Below are positions 27,645 to 33,460 of a DNA stretch of 33,460 nucleotides, in pieces (the first letter of the stretch is position 1; every line of letters begins with the position of its first letter). This DNA is from a virus: positions 1 through 33,460 of the IMG/VR virus record IMGVR_UViG_3300011116_000205; one strand, 5' to 3'. Below the pieces are notes generated by a model. That model made no database searches and was not told the DNA's origin. It saw nothing but the letters and a program-made list of their open reading frames with translations. Made by a program: the position numbers and the translations under genes.

Positions 27645-28327
27645 TGCTAGGACTAGCTTTCTCAGGCGGTAAAGATTCTCTGGCTTGCTGGTATCTATAC
27701 AAAGCTAAGAATCCTATCGTTTTCTTTGTTAACACCGGGAAGGCTTACCCTGAGACATTGGCTCTTGTAGAAGAGATTAGAGCAGAAGCAGTTGAGTTCA
27801 TTGAGATTAATGTAGATCAACAAGCTCAGATTGACGCTAATGGCATACCTAGCGACATCGTGCCAATTGCTAATACTTTAGATGCAATTAGTGTATCTGG
27901 TAAGAAAGATGTTCTGATTCAGAGTTACTTAAACTGCTGCACTGAGAATATAGCATTCCCACTACTGAACGCAGTAAAAGAAAGAGGCATTACTCAGCTA
28001 ATTAAAGGGCAGCGTAATGATGACTCGTTTAAGAGCGATTCTAGGAATGGCGTGATTGTTGACGGTATTGAGTACATACAGCCAGTTGAGAATTGGACTG
28101 GCAAACAAGTATTAGACTTTGTAGCAACGCAGCGCGGTCAACTGCCAGATCACTTCAAATTGAATCACACCAGTCTTGATTGTTATGACTGCACAGGCTT
28201 TATGAAGGACTCAGCAGATAGGATTGAGTGGACTAAAGTAAACCATCCAGAACTATATGATAAGTATGCGTTAAACATGAGCAAATTAAAGGGTACAATC
28301 ATTCCAATCGTTGAACTAATGAGGTAG
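27644..28327 (+). CDS. PAPS reductase/ATP pyrophosphatase family protein
   Basis: A 227-residue adenine-nucleotide alpha-hydrolase-type protein. The PP-loop is AFSGGKDSLACWY (residues 5-17), followed by NPIVFFVNTGKAYPETLALV. Later features are LNCCTENIAFPLLNAVKERG, IKGQRNDDSFKSDSRNGVIV, PVENWTGKQVLDFVATQRGQ and a Cys pair in SLDCYDCTGFM. This set matches phage PAPS-reductase-like proteins whose substrate is generally unknown; sulfur metabolism, nucleobase modification or host takeover have been suggested. It sits between two internal virion protein genes, an unusual place for a metabolic enzyme. The stop of the previous gene overlaps its ATG by one base. Confidence 0.87.
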   Translation: MLGLAFSGGKDSLACWYLYKAKNPIVFFVNTGKAYPETLALVEEIRAEAVEFIEINVDQQAQIDANGIPSDIVPIANTLDAISVSGKKDVLIQSYLNCCTENIAFPLLNAVKERGITQLIKGQRNDDSFKSDSRNGVIVDGIEYIQPVENWTGKQVLDFVATQRGQLPDHFKLNHTSLDCYDCTGFMKDSADRIEWTKVNHPELYDKYALNMSKLKGTIIPIVELMR

Positions 28328-28329
28328 TT

Positions 28330-28791
28330 ATGCCTAACAACAGAATAGTAAATTTCCAGATGCAGCAACCGGGCGATATGGCTAATCCACAAGTAGTTGG
28401 AGTTCAGCAGCAAAACCGTCTATCTTTGGCTGAGAGGCTTAGGAAGTATGGTCTTGATCAAGATCAGTCTGGCGCTCAGTCTTTTTCTGATTCATTTAAT
28501 CAGCAAATGATGTATGGCAGACGGCCGCAAGATGAAGCCGCTCAGGCTACACCAGAATCAAATCAATCTATATTAGATAAATACTACAGCAGTCCTGATT
28601 CTAGTGCTGGCTACACTCCTGATGATGGAGCGCAGCAAAGACGTTCCATTATGAACAGAGCTGCAAAAAAACCTGCCGGAATGTTTGCTGGTGCTGGCGA
28701 TGCTATTAGCAGGGGCGCAAGCGGTGCTGGCAGCGCCATTAGTAAAGGTTTTGGATCGGCTGCCGCTGGATTTGGTAGATTATTCGCATAA
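28330..28791 (+). CDS. Internal virion protein of unknown function
   Basis: A 153-residue protein (MPNNRIVNFQMQQPGDMANP, VVGVQQQNRLSLAERLRKYG). The middle is low-complexity Gln/Ser/Asp. The C-terminus is a Gly/Ala-rich, amphipathic stretch (MFAGAGDAISRGASGAGSAI, SKGFGSAAAGFGRLFA) that looks membrane-active or flexible. It lies between the PAPS-reductase-like gene and two larger ejection-type proteins. By position I infer a virion-internal or injected protein; no family is recognised. The ATG has AGGTAG 5 nt upstream. Confidence 0.62.
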   Translation: MPNNRIVNFQMQQPGDMANPQVVGVQQQNRLSLAERLRKYGLDQDQSGAQSFSDSFNQQMMYGRRPQDEAAQATPESNQSILDKYYSSPDSSAGYTPDDGAQQRRSIMNRAAKKPAGMFAGAGDAISRGASGAGSAISKGFGSAAAGFGRLFA

Positions 28792-28802
28792 GGGAGATAG
28801 TC

Positions 28803-29909
28803 ATGGCAGATAACCAATTCATTAACTTTAACTCTCAAGATGTTGCTGATATGTATCGGCGTAATCAGTACGCCAGAATGCTACAGGAACAGGCTGCTGC
28901 TCCAACTGAACCCTATAGCTATAAAGGTATACAAGCTCCTATACAACCTACACAAATTGCCGCAAAGATGGCTGCTGCTCTACTAGCTGGACATCAACAG
29001 AATCAGATGGATGAAAGATATGCTAATGAGAAGGCTGCTGCTGAACAGAAGATGGTGGATGAACGTGAACGTAGTAACCAAGCGTATACAGACTTCCAAG
29101 CTGGGATAGCTCCGAAACCGGGCTTTGGATCATCTGGCAGTGTTGGAGATTACGGTGGTCAGGAAATGCCATCACAGGCGCGGTCAGATGCGGAGCGTCT
29201 TGCACACTTAATGAGTTCTATGGGAAGTCCTGATGAGAGAATTCGTAGTTCTGCAAAAAATTACTTAGATTATGACGCTGCTCAAGCTCAAGAGAAAACA
29301 AGGTTAGAAGAGAGAGCGCAAACAAGAGAAGATATGCTCTCTGGTAGAGCGCAAGCACAGCAAAACTACGAAGGTACGCAAGCACAAGCTCAACGTATTG
29401 GAGACAGAGCATACGGACTTCAGCTAGAGAAGCTGAGACAAGGCAGGTTGCCAACAGCGGCAGCGCAAGAGAAAGCGACAGAGAAGCAGCAAGGAGCTAC
29501 AAACGCGGCAACCACAATAAATCAATTGGCATCTGATTACGAATCTTTAAATAAGATAGGTGGACTTAGGAATTTAAATCAAGATGTAGTTGGTAGGTCT
29601 GCCGCTAGTCTTGGAAATGCTCTTCCTTACGCATTGCAAACTAAAGATGCTGCTATGCTGCGCGAAAGAATTGATGCAAATATTCAATCATTACTAGGCC
29701 CGTTAATGAAGGCTTCTGGTATGACTTCGCAGCAACTAAACTCAAACGCAGAAAGAGAGGCGTTTATGAAATCTCTTGGTGGGCCGGGGACATCATACGA
29801 AACAAATATGTCGATACTACAGAGAGTAAGTGACACACTGAATCCGGGTTCTAACAAGGAATCACAAAGAAATGCTGATATGGATAAGTACGCACCAAAG
29901 GGGAAATAA
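28803..29909 (+). CDS. Internal or ejection-type virion protein, coiled coil
   Basis: A 368-residue protein with GGGAG 7 nt before the ATG. The N-terminal part (FINFNSQDVADMYRRNQYAR, MLQEQAAAPTEPYSYKGIQA) leads to IAAKMAAALLAGHQQNQMDE, then long Gln/Ala/Glu/Arg-rich helices (RLEERAQTREDMLSGRAQAQ, QNYEGTQAQAQRIGDRAYGL). The C-terminal globular part includes LGPLMKASGMTSQQLNSNAE and FMKSLGGPGTSYETNMSILQ. The layout suits an internal head protein that is ejected with DNA. No enzyme motif. Its TAA overlaps the next start. Confidence 0.68.
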   Translation: MADNQFINFNSQDVADMYRRNQYARMLQEQAAAPTEPYSYKGIQAPIQPTQIAAKMAAALLAGHQQNQMDERYANEKAAAEQKMVDERERSNQAYTDFQAGIAPKPGFGSSGSVGDYGGQEMPSQARSDAERLAHLMSSMGSPDERIRSSAKNYLDYDAAQAQEKTRLEERAQTREDMLSGRAQAQQNYEGTQAQAQRIGDRAYGLQLEKLRQGRLPTAAAQEKATEKQQGATNAATTINQLASDYESLNKIGGLRNLNQDVVGRSAASLGNALPYALQTKDAAMLRERIDANIQSLLGPLMKASGMTSQQLNSNAEREAFMKSLGGPGTSYETNMSILQRVSDTLNPGSNKESQRNADMDKYAPKGK

Positions 29910-31894
29910 TGGCAGACATAGAGAGAGCAAAAGCTGCTTTTCGTGCTGCACACGCAGCAGGGGATACTGATGCAGCGCAGAGATTAGCAGATTACATTCG
30001 TGCAGATGAAGCAATTTCTACCCCTACTCAAAAACCAACAGAATCTAGCTCTATGACACGCGGTAGAGGGGCTGGAGGCTTCACTGGTGGCGCTTTAAGC
30101 GCATTGCAAGGCCCAACACTAGGCTTCTTGGATGAGGCTGCTGGAGTGGGTTCTGGTGCGTTATCTGCTCTACAAGGAAAGGGATACACTCCTGGCTACG
30201 AGTCTGGTCGTGACTACATTCGTGGCGCTGTTAAGCAGCATGAAGAGGACTATCCTATTGGCTCACAAGTAGCTAGAGGCGTTTCATCGTTACCATTGGC
30301 TTTAATACCCGGTGGTCAGGCTCGTACAGCTACAACACTAGCTAAAGCTCTGCAAGCAGCAAAAGTAGGCGCTGGATATGGCGCTGCTCAAGGAGTCGGC
30401 GAGTCTACTGCTCAAGATGTAGAAGGCTTAGGTCGTGATGCTCTATCTGGTGGCGCTTTAAGTGCTGTAACTGGTGGAGCATTAAGCGGTGTAGGGTCAG
30501 GAATAGGCGGCATAGCAAGCAACGTAGCGCAAAGAATGTCGCAGGGTAGTGCAGGTCAGGTAGCTCGTGAGAAGCTGGCAGAGGCTCTTGGCAGAGATGC
30601 TAGAGGCACATTAGCGCAGACTCCGGGCGCTTTAACGAATGCTACAGACATGGCTGCTCGTAGAATGCAGAAACTAGGCCCAGAAGCTACGATAGCTGAT
30701 GCTGGTGGTGCTAGTTCAAGACAATTACTCGATACGCTGGCTACATTGCCGGGTAGATCAAAACAGCTTGCAGAAGGGCTAATTAGAGAGCGTCAGTCTG
30801 GTCGTGCTGGTAGATTGACTGCTGCTGCTAACGAATCTCTAGGTACTAAGGGTGCTGGATACCAAGACACCATGCAGAGCTTGATTGATAGAAAGGTTAC
30901 AGAAGCCGCGCCATTGTACAAACAGCTCGAAGGTATGAGCGTTCGTGTAGACCCAGAACTAAGCGGTTTACTGAAGGCTGCTGATAGCGCACATGGTGGA
31001 GCAGAGTTACTTTCTAAGCTCAGACAAGAAGTGCCAATTAACATATCTGCTCTAAAGGCTGGAGATGATATACCTTTTGCTGCACTAGATAAGATCAAAC
31101 AAAGTCTGTATGACTTAGGCGAGACTTCTAAACGTGCTGGCAACAAGGAAGTAGGTGCTGCTTATAACAAACTAAGAATCTCTCTTACTAATAAGATGGA
31201 TGACCTATCTCCACAAAACGAGGCTGGCTCTATTTACAAACAGGCTAGAAATGCTTTCTCAGGCCCAGCACAGCTACAGGATGCAGTAGAATCAGGGCGT
31301 GGTGCGATGAAAGCAGACGCTATCGGCGTATCTGATATGATGAAGGGAATGACTAAAGACCAAGTAGAAGCCTTCAAGGTCGGAGCATTGCAGTCTCTTA
31401 GAGACAAGGTAGGTACTGAGTCTGGTCAGACATCTCTCCTTAAAATGTGGAAAGAACCTGCTACTAGCGGAAAACTCAAAGAGATATTTGGCAACGACTA
31501 CAAGAAATTTGCAGCAGATGTAGCTAGAGAGGCTAGGTTAAAAGAGCTAGAGTCTGTAGGCAGAGGTAGCCAGACAGCATCAAGACTATATGCCGCTGGT
31601 GACTTAGACGCGCAACCAATATCTAATGCTGCACAAGTAGCTACAAGTATAGGCTCAGGTCAGGCTCTACCTGCAATAGCTGGGAGCGCACGAGGAGTAG
31701 CTGGGATGTGGAACAAGGTACGCACTCCAGAAGCCACTAGAGATGAGATGGCTAGACTGCTTATGATGCGTGGTCAAGGCGGTCAGCAAGAGTTACAGAA
31801 CCTAAAGCCTATGATGGATAGATTAGCGGCAGAGCGTTTGCGTAGAGCAAGCCTTACTGGTATTGGAGCTGGACAAATTCAAGGAGGTGAGTAA
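29909..31894 (+). CDS. Large Ala/Gly-rich internal or DNA-transfer protein
   Basis: A 661-residue protein. The N-terminus is DIERAKAAFRAAHAAGDTDA, AQRLADYIRA, a helical motif common at the start of phage internal virion proteins. Next comes a Gly/Ala-rich segment with membrane-like amphipathic stretches (GGFTGGALSALQGPTLGFLD, LSGGALSAVTGGALSGVGSG). The remainder is helical and charged, with MQSLIDRKVTEAAPLYKQLE and ALDKIKQSLYDLGETSKRAG. It is the largest internal protein of the cluster, likely ejected to form a conduit for DNA. Assignment is from layout. GGGG lies just before the TAATG start. Confidence 0.7.
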   Translation: MADIERAKAAFRAAHAAGDTDAAQRLADYIRADEAISTPTQKPTESSSMTRGRGAGGFTGGALSALQGPTLGFLDEAAGVGSGALSALQGKGYTPGYESGRDYIRGAVKQHEEDYPIGSQVARGVSSLPLALIPGGQARTATTLAKALQAAKVGAGYGAAQGVGESTAQDVEGLGRDALSGGALSAVTGGALSGVGSGIGGIASNVAQRMSQGSAGQVAREKLAEALGRDARGTLAQTPGALTNATDMAARRMQKLGPEATIADAGGASSRQLLDTLATLPGRSKQLAEGLIRERQSGRAGRLTAAANESLGTKGAGYQDTMQSLIDRKVTEAAPLYKQLEGMSVRVDPELSGLLKAADSAHGGAELLSKLRQEVPINISALKAGDDIPFAALDKIKQSLYDLGETSKRAGNKEVGAAYNKLRISLTNKMDDLSPQNEAGSIYKQARNAFSGPAQLQDAVESGRGAMKADAIGVSDMMKGMTKDQVEAFKVGALQSLRDKVGTESGQTSLLKMWKEPATSGKLKEIFGNDYKKFAADVAREARLKELESVGRGSQTASRLYAAGDLDAQPISNAAQVATSIGSGQALPAIAGSARGVAGMWNKVRTPEATRDEMARLLMMRGQGGQQELQNLKPMMDRLAAERLRRASLTGIGAGQIQGGE

Positions 31895-33189
31895 TGTCTT
31901 ACAACGGGAGTGGGGTATTCACAATAAATACGGCTGGACAACCAGTCATTACTGGTACAACCATCTCCAGTACAACATTTAACAGTCTTACGGCAGATCT
32001 AGCGACTGGTCTGACTACAGCACTGACTAGGGATGGTCAGTCTACTCCTACCGCTAATATCGGTATGGGCGCGTTTAAGATCACGAATCTTGGCGCTGGT
32101 ACTGTTGCCTCTGATGCTGCTAGGCTCGATCAGGTACAGGGTGGTGCTGCTACATTCATCACAGTAACTGGGACTGACACTCTTACGGGTACAGTCTCCC
32201 CTGCGCTATCAGCTTATGCTACAGGCAATCAATTTAGCTTCTTAGTTGCTAATACAAATACTGGCTCTGTAACGCTCAATGTAGACGGTATTGGCGTTAA
32301 GTCGATTACGAGGACTGGTACTACTGCTCTAGTTGCTGGAGACATGGTTGCAGGTCAGGCAGTCGAGATTATCTATGACGGTACGCGCTTCCAATTGGTT
32401 AACGGCAACTCATTTACCAATCTTAAAGTCTCAGGAACTCTAGGTGTTACTGGTGTAGCTACTTTCACAGCACAGCCAATAGTATCGAGTCTGACTGCTT
32501 CACTACCTGTATTTACAGACGCTTCTAAGGGTCTAGTAAGCAACACAATGACGGGTACTGGTAACGTAGTTATGTCTACAAGCCCTACTCTGGTAACACC
32601 AGCACTAGGTACACCTGCAAGCGGAGTAGCCACTAACCTCACGGGGCTACCGTTAACCACTGGTGTAACTGGCACACTGCCAATAGCCAATGGTGGCACT
32701 AATGCGGTAACGGCTGCTGCTGCTAAGATCAGTTTAGAGGTAATTAGTGCTGCTACAGGCTCAGAGATTCTGCCTACTGGAACGACAGGACAGAGAGATG
32801 CAGTCCCATCAGCAGGGTTCTTACGGTTTAATACAACCAGCTCAGAGTTTGAAGGATATAATGGCGCAGCATGGTCAAGCGTTGGCGGTTCAGCAATAAC
32901 GAACGATACGACCACAGCGACTAACCTATACCCAGCATTCTTAGGCGCTACAACTGGTACTGCTACAGCAATATACACAGGCAACGCTAACTACCTCTAC
33001 AAACCTTCTACTGGTGAATTGAGTGTTAGAGCGCCAATAGCAAGCAATGGATTAGTGCTTAATTCGTCTACTGTATCGTCAAGCTATACGATAGCTACTG
33101 GATTCAATGCTACTAGCTGTGGGCCTATAACGGTATCTGGTGGCGTTGTGGTAACGATTAGCGCAGGTCAACGATGGTGCGTTCTCTAG
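31894..33189 (+). CDS. Tail fibre, main module
   Basis: A 431-residue fibre. Its N-terminus (MSYNGSGVFTINTAGQPVIT, TTISSTTFNSLTADLATGLT, TALTRDGQSTPTANIGMGAF, KITNLGAGTVASDAARLDQV) is the conserved start of many podophage fibres and probably the part that binds the tail. A beta-rich shaft follows. The low-complexity fibre repeats are here (MSTSPTLVTPALG, TPASGVATNLTG, LPIANGGTNAVTAAAAK). The C-terminal part (residues about 290-431) contains TGQRDAVPSAGFLRFNTTSS, EFEGYNGAAWSSVGG, an attachment or tip element seen in other fibres. GGAGG 8 nt before the TAATG start. Confidence 0.83.
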   Translation: MSYNGSGVFTINTAGQPVITGTTISSTTFNSLTADLATGLTTALTRDGQSTPTANIGMGAFKITNLGAGTVASDAARLDQVQGGAATFITVTGTDTLTGTVSPALSAYATGNQFSFLVANTNTGSVTLNVDGIGVKSITRTGTTALVAGDMVAGQAVEIIYDGTRFQLVNGNSFTNLKVSGTLGVTGVATFTAQPIVSSLTASLPVFTDASKGLVSNTMTGTGNVVMSTSPTLVTPALGTPASGVATNLTGLPLTTGVTGTLPIANGGTNAVTAAAAKISLEVISAATGSEILPTGTTGQRDAVPSAGFLRFNTTSSEFEGYNGAAWSSVGGSAITNDTTTATNLYPAFLGATTGTATAIYTGNANYLYKPSTGELSVRAPIASNGLVLNSSTVSSSYTIATGFNATSCGPITVSGGVVVTISAGQRWCVL

Positions 33190-33198
33190 GAGATATAA

Positions 33199-33460
33199 AT
33201 GGCTTCAACTATTGCGGCAATAACAACTGGTACTGGCGGGGTAGTAACCACAGCAGACGCTTCAGGTAATCTCTCATTACTCTCAGGTGTAAATACAGTT
33301 GTCGCTGTGACCTCTGCGGGTGCTACTGTAACTGGTACTCTGGCGGCTACGGGTGCTGTGTCAGGAACTACAGGTACGTTTACTGGTGCAGTTACAACGC
33401 CATTAAGCTACGTTCGAGTAAACACTGCGAATGGCTACGGCTCAACTAACACTAAGATTA
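33199..33460 (+). CDS. Tail-fibre-like protein, N-terminal part (continues at base 1)
   Basis: The 5' end of the gene whose 3' end is at 1-489. The ATG has AGGAG 7 nt upstream and follows the 31894 gene by 9 nt. It encodes MASTIAAITTGTGGVVTTAD, ASGNLSLLSGVNTVVAVTSA, then GTLAATGAVSGTTGTFTGAV, a low-complexity shaft typical of fibres. The last 127 bases duplicate 1-127, so the window holds these codons twice. Joined over the circle, the protein is about 207 residues. Confidence 0.78.
   Translation, partial: MASTIAAITTGTGGVVTTADASGNLSLLSGVNTVVAVTSAGATVTGTLAATGAVSGTTGTFTGAVTTPLSYVRVNTANGYGSTNTKI
33334..33460 (+). repeat. 127-bp direct terminal overlap with bases 1-127
   Basis: Bases 33334-33460 are identical to bases 1-127. 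The length of exactly 127 is a common maximum k-mer size in short-read assembly, so the overlap most likely marks a circular or circularly permuted assembly. A physical terminal repeat is less likely, because the overlap lies inside a fibre gene. The unique genome length is 33,333 bp. Confidence 0.92.

Noticed and set aside
32373-32984. Minus-strand ORF of 203 codons within the tail-fibre gene
   Set aside because: Low-complexity Thr/Gly/Ala coding on the plus strand commonly leaves the opposite strand open; translation is Val/Pro-rich without domain features.

Overview
The window is the complete genome of a small podovirus-like tailed phage. Bases 1-127 recur exactly as bases 33334-33460, so the molecule closes into a circle of 33,333 bp and the tail-fibre gene cut at the left edge starts at 33199. 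The host is probably Gram-negative, because there is an embedded Rz/Rz1-type spanin pair. There is a P22-like portal, a scaffold, a capsid gene, an adaptor, a large beta-rich tail hub and Gln/Ala-rich ejection-type proteins, but no tape measure or tail-tube genes. I see no integrase, DNA polymerase, RNA polymerase, tRNA or CRISPR array. A lytic or uncharacterised lifestyle using the host polymerases is the simplest reading.

Layout. (1) 1-3478, rightward: low-complexity tail-fibre modules alternating with small tail-associated genes, invaded by a free-standing GIY-YIG homing endonuclease. (2) 3475-4969, rightward lysis cassette: three small membrane proteins, an M15-type peptidase and overlapping i-spanin/o-spanin genes. 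(3) 4970-5067, convergent gap with three 22-bp tandem repeats. (4) 5068-10942, leftward replication and recombination operon: P-loop ATPase (Sak4-like), DUF669 SSB-like protein, Cas4-like PD-(D/E)XK exonuclease, SF2 helicase, VRR-NUC nuclease, winged-helix protein, small proteins and a second, SleB-type cell-wall hydrolase. (5) 10943-11065, control region with two face-to-face promoters occupying the same 33 bp. (6) 11066-13254, rightward HTH regulator and TOPRIM primase-helicase. (7) 13255-13474, a dense array of GTACC/GGTAC words, a strong hairpin and a promoter with a perfect TTGACA. (8) 13475-15441, small early-type genes, several with coupled ATGA junctions. (9) 15450-33460, packaging, head, connector, ejection and fibre genes, with a PAPS-reductase-like gene and a GNAT-like gene embedded among the virion genes.

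The most notable feature is in the major capsid gene. Its reading frame stops at 21626 and resumes in another frame at about 21834. The 226 nt between carry a group I intron core: P1 with a U.G pair at the splice site, P3, P7, P8 and a terminal G. Splicing at 21607/21834 restores one 335-residue capsid protein. Other points of interest are a hairpin that would shorten the Shine-Dalgarno to ATG distance of the Cas4-like gene from 29 to 9 nt, the GTACC array beside the primase gene, and the mutually exclusive promoter pair.

All functional names come from motif recognition by eye; no database search was run.
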